Below are positions 40,946 to 51,109 of a stretch of 64,000 bases of DNA, in pieces. The notes under the pieces were generated by a model, which was given only the letters and a program-made list of their open reading frames with translations, was not told the origin of the DNA and ran no database searches. Where the stretch lies: assembly GCA_963759235.1 (NCBI GenBank), contig CAVWYO010000007.1, positions 62,001-126,000 of the forward strand, read 5' to 3'. The DNA comes from Bauldia sp963759235. GTDB lineage: Bacteria; Pseudomonadota; Alphaproteobacteria; Rhizobiales; Kaistiaceae. A program made the translations under genes and the position numbers. How positions within the stretch are numbered: the first letter of the stretch is position 1; each line of letters opens with the position of its first letter.

Positions 40946-43855
40946 TTACGGCCGATCGGGCGCGCCGAATTCGCGCGCAATCCGGAATCCTATTCGAAAA
41001 CTGCTGTCATCATTTAACGGTTGCCAGTCGCGACTCGCAGAGCGCAATGCCTTGGCGTCAGATTGCCAATTGCCGCCTCGCACCACTCGGGTTCCGCAAT
41101 GCGGACCCGTCGTCCACGGCGTTTCGGTGAGCGGCGCGCCATCATAGTTTCGGTGAAAGCAGTCTTCCACCCATTCGGCGACGTTGCCGTGCATATCTTT
41201 GAGTCCATAGGGATTAGCCTTCAACTCTCCAACTTCATGAGGCCGGTTTTCAGAATTTCTAAAATACCAGGCATATTCTTTAATTTTGGCATCCTGAAAG
41301 GAGTAATTTGTCGACAGGCCTCCCCTCGCAGCGTATTCCCACTCAGCTTCAGAAAGCAATCGGTATTTCTTACCGGTTAAATCTGAAATCCATTTGACAT
41401 AATCTTGGGTATCTCTCCACGACACATGTATTACTGGTTGATTACCTCTTCCCCATCCGCCAGCCAGTACATTTGATCTGCATACGCCTTGGGCAGCACA
41501 AACGTCCCACTGAGAAAACGTAACTTCGGTCACAGAGACAGCGAAATTCTTTCTTATCTCCACATCGCTAAGGGGAAATTCTCTATCTGGATCTGGGCTT
41601 CCACGCAGAGGCCCTCCGCGGTGTAATAGGCCTTTGGAAATGAAAATCATTTCCGGGCAATCCAGGCATTCCGCAAACGGCTCGCGATTTTCCAATAATC
41701 TTTGTTCCTCATCTTCCGCCTTTACATATGTTCTCACATTGAAAAACCAGTATGATGCGACTCGTAGCCGGTCCAAATTCAATACGGCCAACGCGCCCAT
41801 AGCGATTAAACCTGACAATACGCCGACTACTGCGCGAGAACGGCGCTTTGACCATCTTTCTCCCTTCTCGCGCGCCTCGCAGGCGGCCAGGTACGTTTGC
41901 GCCGGGGCTATTTCGCTAGCCCAGTTGGGGCCGCGAAAGCTAAGCGCCTGAGCATCGGTCAATCGCGATCCGCGATGGATAAGGAAATCTGCCTTGCGCC
42001 GATCTTCGGCCTTTGCCCATTCGGCAGCCGCAATCAACACGCCGTCGAGCAGCAATAGTGCGTCTCGATCCTCGCCAAGTATGTCGGCCAGCATCCTCCA
42101 ACGGCGCAACAACGCTTCATGCGCGACCTCGATCGTCGCGCCTGGTGCAGTGTCAGCGCCGTTTGGGGCGGTGTCTAAAGCTATTGCATCTGGGATCGTG
42201 GCACCGCCCGTCGGCACGCCCGCCCGCACCACCAAAAGCCGCCGGTCGGTAAGGGCGCGGGCGAGTGGCAGCAGCTTCCCCGCTAGTTCGGCCCGTGACG
42301 CCACGCGCCGTTGCGCCGTTTTGTTTTCGCGATTTATGCGCACCAGCGGTGGCACGAATAGCTTCCGCAGAGCCTCACGATGGTCGCCGATACTGCTCGA
42401 GTAGCCGGCATCACGAAATGCTGCCGTGGCCTCCAATTCTATCGCTTCCGCTAGCCCGCCGGATTTGTGAATCTGCGAAAGCCCGATGACACTTTCGCCA
42501 GCGTGCTCGCGCATCAGTCGCTGCAGCACGAAGGCGAGGAGTGGCAGTGCGTCGGGCTCGCCCTCGATTTCCGTCTGCAGCCTCTCTACAACAGCTGCAT
42601 CAAACACTGGCGCGTCGGGACCCACTTTGCGGCGCAGGATTTCCGCGGGCTCGCGAATAATGTTCGCGGTCTCGCCTTGCGGTACTGGTCCAAGGCTGAG
42701 CGTTACCTGCTCAATACCGATAAACGCCTTTGCATTCTGCATCTGGCTATAGGAATCCGACCGGATCGTGGTGAGGATTAGCGCTTCGTTCGCCTCGCTG
42801 GCCGCTCGCGCAAGCGATAGCAAGCGCTCGCTTTCGTCCTCCGCATCGCCGCTAAAGAATTCTTCCCCCTGATCGAGACAGATCATGATCAACGGGAACG
42901 GTGGCTCTGAAATAAGAGCCCTCTTTGCCGCGACTTGCCGCAGTTCACGCAAGAGGTCGACGAACTCGTCGGTGCTCCGTAGCCGTTCGCGCAACCGACT
43001 GCGGCTAGCCCGCAGCGCGAAGCGTTGGTGCACTTCCTCGAGGGCGGCGAGAAGGCCCTCTTGACCTTCGATACAGCCGCCCCGACCCGCCCGAATCGCC
43101 TTCAGAGGCAGCCACTCAGCATCGTCACGCAATAGCCGAGGCCATAGTCCCGCGCGCAGGAACGAGGACTTGCCAGCCCCAGAGGCGCCGAGGATCACAG
43201 CCACGCGCGGAGGTGCTCGACCAGCGAGGCCCCGCAACGTGTCCATACCCCGGATGAGGTCCGCGTCGCGGCCAAAGAATACCGCGGCATCCTCAGGCTC
43301 CAGCGCCTCGAGGCCGCGATAGGGCGAACGCCACCCGAATGCGCCACGTTCATCCCGCTGCAGGTCGAAATTTTCAGGTCCGATGCCAGCCTTTTGCAGG
43401 CCGCTCTTAAGCTGCGCGAGCCCGGCCTTTGCCATATGCACTGGCCATTGCTGTTTAGTATGCGGATGCACTGCAACGAAGCGCTCCGCCGGCTCGCCGG
43501 TCAGCCGAACGACCTGCCATTCCGCGGTGAGACCGCCAGGCAGACGATCCAGCGGACAGTCTTCGATTAGCAGCGCAAACAGCTTCTTGTTGTACTTGTT
43601 GGCAAGCTGATATTCGTCATGACACCAGCGCGAGCCGAGCCATTCTGCCGACACCAAAAATAACACCGCCTCGCAGCGTGTCGCCGCATCGGCAAACGCC
43701 TGTTGCCACCGTTGGCCGGCAGCAATCCCTCGCTCTGGATCCAGATCGAGAAAGATGTCGTCCGGTCCGCTCCATCCCCCCGCTACCAGCCAATCGCGCA
43801 ACGCGATCGCCCAGTCGTCGTTGCGGCTCGAATGACTAATGAAAAGACAAGACAT
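40946..43855 (-). CDS. TIR - nSTAND NTPase - FGE/sulfatase-modifying-like fusion protein (969 aa)
   Basis: Residues 1-130: a TIR domain (MSCLFISHSSRND; candidate catalytic Glu81 in SRWCHDEYQLA). Residues about 178-700: a STAND-type ATPase opening SPYRGLEALEPEDAAVFFGR with Walker A GASGAGKS at 223-230 and MICLDQGEEFF as Walker B, followed by helical regions ending in EVAHEALLRRW. A transmembrane helix (AVVGVLSGLIAMGALAVL) follows at about 700. The last about 215 residues are a formylglycine-generating-enzyme-like domain (GNQPVIHVSWRDTQDYVKWI, RLLSEAEWEYAARGG, KDMHGNVAEWVED, RVVRGGNW). The architecture is that of a STAND sensor whose FGE-like end may be the sensor and whose TIR may be an NADase effector, so immunity or cell death is likely (inference). 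No CBASS or Thoeris partner is nearby. Confidence 0.85.
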   Translation of the reverse strand: MSCLFISHSSRNDDWAIALRDWLVAGGWSGPDDIFLDLDPERGIAAGQRWQQAFADAATRCEAVLFLVSAEWLGSRWCHDEYQLANKYNKKLFALLIEDCPLDRLPGGLTAEWQVVRLTGEPAERFVAVHPHTKQQWPVHMAKAGLAQLKSGLQKAGIGPENFDLQRDERGAFGWRSPYRGLEALEPEDAAVFFGRDADLIRGMDTLRGLAGRAPPRVAVILGASGAGKSSFLRAGLWPRLLRDDAEWLPLKAIRAGRGGCIEGQEGLLAALEEVHQRFALRASRSRLRERLRSTDEFVDLLRELRQVAAKRALISEPPFPLIMICLDQGEEFFSGDAEDESERLLSLARAASEANEALILTTIRSDSYSQMQNAKAFIGIEQVTLSLGPVPQGETANIIREPAEILRRKVGPDAPVFDAAVVERLQTEIEGEPDALPLLAFVLQRLMREHAGESVIGLSQIHKSGGLAEAIELEATAAFRDAGYSSSIGDHREALRKLFVPPLVRINRENKTAQRRVASRAELAGKLLPLARALTDRRLLVVRAGVPTGGATIPDAIALDTAPNGADTAPGATIEVAHEALLRRWRMLADILGEDRDALLLLDGVLIAAAEWAKAEDRRKADFLIHRGSRLTDAQALSFRGPNWASEIAPAQTYLAACEAREKGERWSKRRSRAVVGVLSGLIAMGALAVLNLDRLRVASYWFFNVRTYVKAEDEEQRLLENREPFAECLDCPEMIFISKGLLHRGGPLRGSPDPDREFPLSDVEIRKNFAVSVTEVTFSQWDVCAAQGVCRSNVLAGGWGRGNQPVIHVSWRDTQDYVKWISDLTGKKYRLLSEAEWEYAARGGLSTNYSFQDAKIKEYAWYFRNSENRPHEVGELKANPYGLKDMHGNVAEWVEDCFHRNYDGAPLTETPWTTGPHCGTRVVRGGNWQSDAKALRSASRDWQPLNDDSSFRIGFRIAREFGAPDRP

Positions 43856-44130
43856 AACGTCGTATCACATCAAACGATCATAGACTTGGTACCCCTTGAT
43901 CACCCGGCCCCCAAAACGCCCTGGCTTTTCAGGAAGGCGCACCGGCTAGAGCAACCCTTTGGCAGCGGTATTCCAATCATAAGTATCGCCCGAGCGAGCG
44001 GAATGATAGAGTTCAAATACATTTTCTTGCCAAACAGCTCCACCTGCGCTTAACTGAGGATCGCCTCGAATTGGCGAAAGCGAGGCGCTTCTAGCATTCT
44101 TTTCGATATGCTGACGCATCGGAGAGACAC

Positions 44131-46804
44131 ATGCGCGAACATTTGAAATTCGGCCTGTTGATGTACGCCGCTGTTTTGTTTATTGGCTCCACCTCTTTGG
44201 GCCATACGACGCAATATAGTTTAAATAGCGTTCAGATTTCGAAAGCCCTTAGTAAACAATATCGCCCAGCGTTACGCCTGTCTTCCCCGTCCCGAATTTC
44301 GCGACGCAACACTGTGTACTATTAAAGCTTCATATTCAAAAAAAGCGAGCGCGACTGGCATCGCCGACACTCTAATTCAATCTTCTGATGGCAGCGTGCT
44401 ATTTGCTTATAAACAATTTAAGATTGCGGGAACTCTCAATCAGATAGCTATTGGTCTGATCTCCAGCATATCGAACTCTCTCGCCGGCATGGCGCCCAGA
44501 CGCTTCTACTCGGACGGCACGACAGCGGTAGTTATCTGGGGTGAAACGAAATTGGAAGAGATTGCTTCCAATACAGACGAATATGTTGCACTTAACGAGC
44601 TCATCGAACAGAAATACGGTCTTCTCGTAGCGGAGACAGGCGATTTAGAATCGACAAAGGACAGCTCTCTGCCCGTATACCGCGTCATCGGCGGGGACGG
44701 ATTAGTCGTCATAGTATTTCAGGAGGAACCGAACAATGCTACGGTACAGGAATTTATTGTGGCGCCCGGGACATTGGCTGAAAAGAATTTTGAGTCTACA
44801 GGCCTATCAATTTCTCGTGTTAAATTGAAACACTATGGTGAGCGACTTTTCTGCCTGGCCAGAAATAGCGTTTATGATCCGCCGTCTCGCTTTAAACACG
44901 ACGCCGGATAACGCAAATACAATAGTGGACAAGGTATTCAGTAATGCGACCGACAAAAAATATTATTCACACGTGTGGGCCTTTCTTCCAACAAGTGTGA
45001 TCAACCACTTAGCACTTGGAACGTATAGAGCGGCCGATTTGTTTGACGAAAACACTGAATTTCCTGATATACGATCACAGATTATCGCACAGCTCGAACG
45101 CGATCCCTCCGCGCCATATTCTGAATTTTTGTTGTACACGTTGGGCCGTTTCAGTGAAGCAGTTAAGTTAAATCCAAACTCACCCATACACTCCGTCCTA
45201 TCCTATGCGCTCGGCCATTCCACTCTGAGAGAGATTTTATCAGGCACTTTTGACAAAATTGCGCAGCCGGGCGATCGGGCGGCTCTTCAAGACGGAATTG
45301 TTTATTATTCCTACAAATATGATTTACGCCTTTCGCCTCCATATACGGAGCCCACTCTTGAGGAGAAGTACGCTTCGCTCGCTGATAGAGATTTTTTTCG
45401 GGGGCACGCCTACGAAAACATCCCTTGGTCGAACGATGAATATAGGGATAATCAGCCTTCCCTTACCCAATATATTAACTATTTTAATAAATTTCCAGAA
45501 CGCTATAATTCCGAGCCACTGGTTGACACTATCCCGAGTTTCGAATCGGCAACTGACGCCGTTTTGATGCCGCTTGAGGAAGTCCTCAAGGACCGTAGCT
45601 CCCCACACTACGATGACGCAGCTTACCTCTTGGGATGGCTCGCCTACCATCGCGGATACGTGGATCAGGCACTAGATCGTTTTGGATCACTCATCGGCCT
45701 CCTTCCGACGGGCGGTTCAAATGGCACAGACTATTTTGAGCCACCCGACTACGCCGGGGCAGCTTTGACCCAAGTATATCGTATTTTTCGTACGCTACCA
45801 CCGACCGATGTAATAAATCGCATTCAGAATAGCGAAGTCCTCTCGTCACAGTCGATTATTTGGGATGTGGCTTTAACCTCATTTTATCATATGCATCAAT
45901 TTAAATTGGTGATGGCCGGAGCGCGTCAGGCACTTCACCGGTTTGATATTACACTGGAGGACTTTCCCGTCACTACTGATGATTTTCAAATTGAGGAGGT
46001 ACTCGTTAAGCTGCAGGTTCCGAAGTACGCTTATTTTGCAGATATTGTTTATCTTTATAATGCTGCACGAGAATTGACGGAGACTGAAGAAATGTTGGAT
46101 CATATAGATCAATATTCAGTGAATGAATTAGACGCACACTTGAGAGAGATCGTTTTCAAATATTCCTTATTGACTGATTCCGATTTGAAAGCGATGTGGA
46201 GCGCTGGTGATTTCATTTCTCGACATAAGGACCTGCGTCAGAGCATATTCATTGCTACCAAATCTTTAGAGCGGTTACCTCGAACACACGATTATTCGAA
46301 GTTGCGTGAATGGCTTCATTATAGGCGTATTCGGCTACTCGCCCAGTTCAATCCGGTTGAAATGTCCCGCGCGAACTCGGAGTTCCAGGACGAGTTCCCC
46401 CAATCGTCGCTTCTCGATGATGGTATGGCGGAGCAAATCTTTGCTGAGGCCGTGATTGTGGGAGACATGGAAAAGGCTGCGGAAACTTTTGATAGTCTGC
46501 GCAAACGATATCCGCGCTCAAATGCATTGGACAACGCCTATAGCTGGATGGCAATCGGTTGGACGTGCTCGGGGCAGCCGGTGAAAGCTCTTGAAGTCGA
46601 TCAGGAGATCATTCGCCTTTTTCCTTTGACGCGGCATGCACGCTTCGCGCGTGAAAGATCCAAGACCCCCAAGCTTGTTCTGCCCTTCTTGAGCTTTATC
46701 AATGGGACTACCAGGCGATGTTATGGCGTGAACGAAATCGGATCGACACTATACAGGCTCTCGCCAATGCAGAGGCTGATAGCAAATCTCTTTTCGTGAC
46801 TTAG
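44131..46804 (+). pseudogene. Large secreted TPR-like protein, frameshifted (AT-rich)
   Basis: A signal peptide (MREHLKFGLLMYAAVLFIGS) starts at 44131. Shifts near 44265, 44850 and 46680 join four frames into one product of about 890 residues: DATLCTIKASYSKKASATGI, VIWGETKLEEIASN, then a long helical region (AAYLLGWLAYHRGYVDQALD, NALDNAYSWMAIGWTCSGQP) with TPR-like pairs, ending ELYQWDYQAMLWRERN. I do not recognise the family, and no catalytic motif is evident. The region is much richer in A/T than its surroundings, consistent with import. It is transcribed away from the TIR-STAND gene. Whether it is one gene or two cannot be fixed from the broken frames. Confidence 0.6.
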
Positions 46805-46809
46805 CACCG

Positions 46810-47259
46810 GGTAACATCAGGGCCGCCGACCAAACAATCAACCTCCCGGTTCTCCCCACCGTCTACGCCGCGGCTAACATCAATCCAGGCATTAGATTTG
46901 GTTTCCAGTCTTTTTCAGGTGCATATGTTGCCTGGGCCGCAAGCGCTACCAAAGCTCAAATCGTACTACGCGGATTTGTCGAATATTATGGCAAAACCGA
47001 CCGAATTGAGGAGGTTTTGCAGGACAAGAGAAGTTATTTTGATCGATGGCCGAGCCGTGACTACCAATTGGAGTACGATACTGTTGAGGTGGACTGTAGC
47101 AAGGAGGAGATGTGTATGATTACCGGATATTACGATTGGTCGGTTCTGAGCATCAAACGCTCGAAGGCAGCTGCCGGCACCGCGTCGTTCGAATTTGGGA
47201 TCTCGGCACGACCGCCTTTTTTGGTCCTGCGGGAGACGGGCGAAGCGGTTGAAAGGTAG
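46810..47259 (+). pseudogene. C-terminal domain of an AT-rich accessory gene
   Basis: An open frame without a clear start: NLPVLPTVYAAANINPGIRF, GFVEYYGKTDRIEEVLQDKR, EYDTVEVDCSKEEMCMITGY, YDWSVLSIKRSKAAAGTASF and a stop. The VDCxxxxCMITGxYDWxxxS...GTASF pattern recalls C-terminal domains of secreted caspase- or trypsin-type proteins; I cannot be firmer. It lies a few bases beyond the stop of the preceding broken gene and is likely its continuation in a third frame. The remnants of IS3 and IS5 follow at once. Confidence 0.45.
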
Positions 47260-47339
47260 CCACCCGGCTGCGGCGGCACGCATCACCGTGCGGCGGCGGG
47301 TATATATGTCTGTGGCGTCGAACTGCCTCTGGCGTGCTG

Positions 47340-47640
47340 CGTATGTCCTCGTGCTCGTCGCGCCATTTGGCCAGAGTTGAGGCGGTCGTGCGCCTCGTCG
47401 AGGTCCGCATGTTTTTTCAGCCAGGAGGCGCTCGTCGAGCAACTTCCGTTTCTGCCCATCCAGTGCTCTGAGCTTGCGGGACATCCGAGACATCCGTCCG
47501 CCGAACCGCGATCGTCCCCCCTTTTTGGAAGACCCATCGCTGACCCCGTACTTCCGGCATACCTCTACAGCCGATAGAGCGGCTTCGTGCTCTTTCAGGA
47601 TGCCGATAATCTGCTCCTCACTGAACTTGCCCCGTCGCAT
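47340..47640 (-). pseudogene. IS3-family OrfA remnant
   Basis: From ATG 47640: MRRGKFSEEQIIGILKEHEA, then LSAVEVCRKYGVSDGS, the helix-turn-helix of IS3-type OrfA (tnp_1). After SDGS the usual YKWKxKFGG block is scrambled to KKGGRSRFGGRMSRMSRKLR by small indels, and OrfB is missing. Non-functional. Confidence 0.72.
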
Positions 47641-47820
47641 CCCTCTCCTCGAGGTGCACACTAACCTCACAGCATCAGGGGGGGCAAGTCAGTCGCATCG
47701 TGTAGGGGGAGCCGACAACCCCGCGGAGGCGAGCCAAAAAAGAGCCAAATCGATCGTGTCCCCTGGCGTGGTGTAGCTGACGGCGTGGTCAGCGTGGTTG
47801 CCGGCGTTGGCCGGACTGGT

Positions 47821-49127
47821 CAGCTGGACGGTTCTAAGAACCTCGCGTTTTCGGCGGGTTTCTGATTCTGTTGAGCGACGGAATCGGAGATGAATCGATG
47901 CGGGGCCAGTCAGGATTTTTCGACGTCGACGATCGGCTGAAGCGGCTGAGCGACCTCGGCGATCAGCTCGAAGCGTTTGGCGCTGCGGTGGATTTCGAGA
48001 TTTTCCGCGCCGATCTGATGGCGGCTCTGGCTTATTCCGACGGCACGCAGGGCGGCCGGCCGCCGTTCGATCCTGTGATGATGTTCAAGATCCTGGTGAT
48101 CCAGGCCGCCAACAATCTGTCCGATGAGCGGGCGGAGTTCCTGATCAACGACCGGCTGTCGTTCATGCGGTTTTTGGGGCTTGGGTTGTCCGATCGTGTT
48201 CCGGATGCCCGCACGATCTGGCTGTTTCGGGAGAAGCTGACGAAGGCGGGCGCCATCCAGGCGCTGTTCGACCGGTTCGACGCGGCGCTGCGCGCCAACG
48301 GCTACATCGCGATGAGCGGCCAGATCGTCGACGCCAGCCTGATCGCGGCGCCGAAACAGCGCAACACGGACGACGAGAAGAAGGCGATCAAGCAAGGCCG
48401 CGTGCCCGACGGCTGGCAGGACAAGCCGGCGAAACTGCGCCACAAGGATCGCGACGCGCGCTGGACGGTGAAGTTCTCGAAGGCGAAGGAACGATCCGAC
48501 GGGACAAAGCCGCCGGTCGACATCGCCATCCCGACCTTTGGCTATCAGAACCATGTCTCGATCGATCGCGGTTTCGGCCTGATCCGCAAATGGGCGGCGA
48601 CCGATGCCGCGGCCTATGAAGGGGGGCGCCTGCGCGACGGACTGCTCGACAAGACCAACACGGCGAGCGGCGTCTGGGCGGACACCGCCTACAGGTCGGC
48701 GGTGAACGAGGCATACCTGGAAAAGAACGGCTTCGTCAGCCGCATCCACCGCAAGAAGCCGAAGGGCCGCGCCATGGCCGAGACGACGCGGCGGGCGAAC
48801 GCGCTCAAGTCGAAAGTCCGCTCACGCGTCGAGCATGTCTTCGCCGACCAAAAGGACCGGATGGACCTGTTCGTCCGCACCGTTGGCATCGCGCGAGCCA
48901 CGACGAAGATCGGCATGGCCAATCTCGTCTACAACATCAAGCGATTGATCTTCCTGCAACGGCCGCGGGCTGCCTGACGACCCGGCTCTGCGCGGCAAAG
49001 CCCGCCGCCGCACTCACAACGGGCTGTGTCGCAGACGCCCTGGCCGTGCCAACCACGCCGATGACCCCATCCCATCGATCGCGCCCCCACCGCGGTCGCG
49101 AACCCGATTGATAGAACCGTCCAGCTG
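47821..49127 (+). mobile_element. IS5-family insertion sequence, apparently complete
   Basis: A 16-bp perfect inverted repeat, CAGCTGGACGGTTCTA (47821-47836) and its complement (49112-49127), brackets the transposase gene. The true tips may extend a few bases further out, where similarity is weaker. About 135 bp between the transposase stop and the right repeat holds no gene. No target duplication was identified. This is the only element in the window with an intact transposase and both ends. Confidence 0.75.
47898..48977 (+). CDS. IS5-family transposase (359 aa)
   Basis: Starts MRGQSGFFDVDDRLKRLSDL; an earlier in-frame start at 47871 is less like the family. GRPPFDPVMMFKILVIQAAN and PDARTIWLFREKLTKAG precede the DDE core: first Asp in GQIVDASLIAAPKQR, second near GVWADTAYRS, and the Glu in KVRSRVEHVFADQK with the YREK-like spacing of IS5. 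It is complete and ends MANLVYNIKRLIFLQRP. Potentially active, so it could also mobilise related defective elements. Confidence 0.88.
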   Translation: MRGQSGFFDVDDRLKRLSDLGDQLEAFGAAVDFEIFRADLMAALAYSDGTQGGRPPFDPVMMFKILVIQAANNLSDERAEFLINDRLSFMRFLGLGLSDRVPDARTIWLFREKLTKAGAIQALFDRFDAALRANGYIAMSGQIVDASLIAAPKQRNTDDEKKAIKQGRVPDGWQDKPAKLRHKDRDARWTVKFSKAKERSDGTKPPVDIAIPTFGYQNHVSIDRGFGLIRKWAATDAAAYEGGRLRDGLLDKTNTASGVWADTAYRSAVNEAYLEKNGFVSRIHRKKPKGRAMAETTRRANALKSKVRSRVEHVFADQKDRMDLFVRTVGIARATTKIGMANLVYNIKRLIFLQRPRAA

Positions 49128-49168
49128 GCAAGAGCCGGGAGGCTGCGCCAGCACAACCCGTCGGGATC

Positions 49169-49387
49169 TTGGTCGACGAATACCGAGGTATTGTAATTTG
49201 GCACTACTTTTTTCAGCCGCCGGATTTCAATCCTCTGCGCACAAGAGATGGGACTAGCCTATCTGACCTATCAATGAAGATATCCACAGATAATGAATCA
49301 GTTATAATTGCTAACGACAACTTTGGTGTCATTGTAATTACTAAAAGAGATGAAATTTGTTTATTCGTTTGTCTCGCCACTTGTTGA
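49169..49387 (+). CDS. AT-rich hypothetical ORF (72 aa), possibly a fragment
   Basis: The frame reads IVIWHYFFQPPDFNPLRTRD, then DLSMKISTDNESVIIANDNF and GVIVITKRDEICLFVCLA. It is compositionally like the 44-47 kb island and unlike the surrounding GC-rich DNA. The first residues overlap the outer edge of the IS5 element, so the real start is probably lost. It may be a remnant of the same accessory locus, split by IS3/IS5. The 265 bp that follow (49388-49653) contain no gene I can support. Confidence 0.35.
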   Translation: MVDEYRGIVIWHYFFQPPDFNPLRTRDGTSLSDLSMKISTDNESVIIANDNFGVIVITKRDEICLFVCLATC

Positions 49388-49653
49388 AAAAGGTTGGATT
49401 GCGTTTGGTAATACTCTTTGGGGAACATGCGCAAAGCGCCCCTTCGATTAGATTAGGACAACAGCACGGGCTAGCCCGGTCCTAAGCATCTTCGAACTCT
49501 CGCGGGGTGGCGCGGCAAAGGATGGAGTTGTGGCTTGCCAGCCTGAGTGAGCGCCGGGCCCCGACGGCGGTCCTCAAGCTCTCAACTGCTCTTTCCTCGC
49601 CTTCGTCGCCTGTGTTATAGAGTTTGTTGACCCCCGGACTAACGCTGTTGCAG

Positions 49654-50508
49654 TCAGTTGCCGCGAATGCCGTGTTCGACAATCATTTTCGCAAACTGCT
49701 CTCCGTCAACAAGTTCTACGGGGATACCCTTTTCTTCAGTGTATTCCTTCGCCCTCCTGAGGGCGTCCTCTCCAATCGTACCTGATGTGATCACCATGCC
49801 GAGAGTGGCCCCCTCGGCTTCAATCCCTCGTATGAGTTGCTCGACAACGGTTTCATCGACGGGAGGAACTGGTCTCCAATACTTCGCCTGAACAGCAACG
49901 ACTTGGTTAAATATCCCAGCCACTCGAAATGTGGCAACAATGTCTGCACCTTTGTCCTCAATGCGAGGAACGATACGAGTTGCCCTGGCCCCGAGACCGG
50001 CCAAAACAGTCTCTATTAGACGTTCGAAAGCGCGTTCGTCCATTCTGCCCGTTCGCAGCTCGCGGAGGGTTTCATCTACGAGTCGCATTTGGAGGTCAGT
50101 ATCAAAAGAGGGCGGCTCGCCAAATTCTGCAACCTCCAGACACTCAGTTATTTCATCAAGCAAATCAGTAGCGTTCGCGCATGTTCCTTGGGTTCTCATT
50201 CGCGAGATTAGCGCTGCTCTGGCTGAATTTCGGGGAATTCTTTGCTTGTCGTTCAACCATTCAGCCGGCCGCCGGTAGGCCGTATCGTCCTCCCGTTTGC
50301 TGCCATCGTAGAAGGCCTGCCCGGTCACCTTGGCAACATAAAAGTTCGGCCCGTACGGCACGACGACGACGTCGCCTATCCCCATGTCCCGAATGAAGCG
50401 CCACATGTGGCCGGCAGCTGCGCCCGCACGTCGGAGGTTCGGTTCGTTGGCGAAGTAAGTTGTCCGGATAATCTCCCGGAATTGTTCCCAATCCAGTCCT
50501 GGGTCCAA
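49654..50508 (-). CDS. Mrr-type restriction endonuclease
   Basis: The N-terminal half (EQFREIIRTTYFANEPNLRR, GHMWRFIRDMGIGDVVVVPY, NFYVAKVTG) is a PUA-like region seen in modification-dependent nucleases. The C-terminal half is an Mrr_cat domain: FERLIETVLAGLGARATRIV, then the PD-(D/E)xK-like residues in DKGADIVATF and VVAVQAKYW, and a nucleotide-binding-like GMVITSGTIGEDALRRAKEY. Together they fit a nuclease that cuts modified DNA. The frame continues a little further upstream (IIGWAYAEGLLDPG) to a stop without a conventional start; TTG at 50508 is the best available. It may be slightly truncated at the N-terminus. No methylase is adjacent. Confidence 0.75.
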   Translation of the reverse strand: MDPGLDWEQFREIIRTTYFANEPNLRRAGAAAGHMWRFIRDMGIGDVVVVPYGPNFYVAKVTGQAFYDGSKREDDTAYRRPAEWLNDKQRIPRNSARAALISRMRTQGTCANATDLLDEITECLEVAEFGEPPSFDTDLQMRLVDETLRELRTGRMDERAFERLIETVLAGLGARATRIVPRIEDKGADIVATFRVAGIFNQVVAVQAKYWRPVPPVDETVVEQLIRGIEAEGATLGMVITSGTIGEDALRRAKEYTEEKGIPVELVDGEQFAKMIVEHGIRGN

Positions 50509-50541
50509 CAGACCCTCCGCGTATGCCCACCCGATGATTAG

Positions 50542-50628
50542 CTAATTGCGTTCTAGCGCCTCGGCAACGCGGTCCACCTCGCTAGGCGATATCCTGAGGA
50601 TGAAGCCCTGCTTCCCATCGACCGTCAT
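50542..50628 (-). CDS. Small ORF upstream of the Mrr gene (28 aa)
   Basis: From ATG: MTVDGKQGFILRISPSEVDR, then VAEALERN. The frame is also coherent further upstream (GPIGTKLLSVRLAKGGIR) without a start, so this may be the end of a truncated larger protein. AAAGGAGG lies upstream of the ATG. Unknown function. Confidence 0.35.
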   Translation of the reverse strand: MTVDGKQGFILRISPSEVDRVAEALERN

Positions 50629-50775
50629 CCGGATGCCTCCTTTCGCTAGCCGCACCGACAGCAGTTTGGTTCCGATCGGGCCCTGGCGGTGCGCCCCCCA
50701 TTAGAAAGAAACGGCGTATCGCCGCAATTTGGGCGTCTCGGCAAAAAACGGAAGAGAGTGACGTTCCTTGTCGAC

Positions 50776-51105
50776 CTAGGTGTGGAGCCTCAACAGGTTG
50801 TCCGGTTTGAGTGCGAGTCTGCTGATTGGCGGTTTTGATTGTAGGCCGCCGTGCGGCCGATGCCAGTTGTATCTGTGGAGCCAGATCGGCAGTTCGTCGG
50901 CGCGACGATCGGAGTTCGGATAGGCTTGGGCGTAGGCCCATTCGCGCAGCGCGGTCTGAATGAAGCGCTCGGCCTTGCCGTTTGTCTTCGGCGTGTAGGG
51001 CCTGGTCCGAATGTGCCGAAGGCCGAGATCGCCGCAGGCTTTGCGGAATGCCGCCGAGCGGTAGCAGGAGCCGTTGTCGGTCATGACCCTCGCCACGGTG
51101 TAACT
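50776..51105 (-). pseudogene. IS481-type transposase, C-terminal half
   Basis: VARVMTDNGSCYRSAAFRKA, GLRHIRTRPYTPKTNGKAER, FIQTALREWAYAQAYPNS, WLHRYNWHRPHGGLQSKPPI, SRLALKPDNLLRLHT. The second Asp (MTDNG) and Glu (KAERF) of the rve DDE triad are present, the first is missing. It breaks off at about 51105, where the left end of an IS21 element begins on the other strand. Confidence 0.75.
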
Positions 51106-51109
51106 CGGC

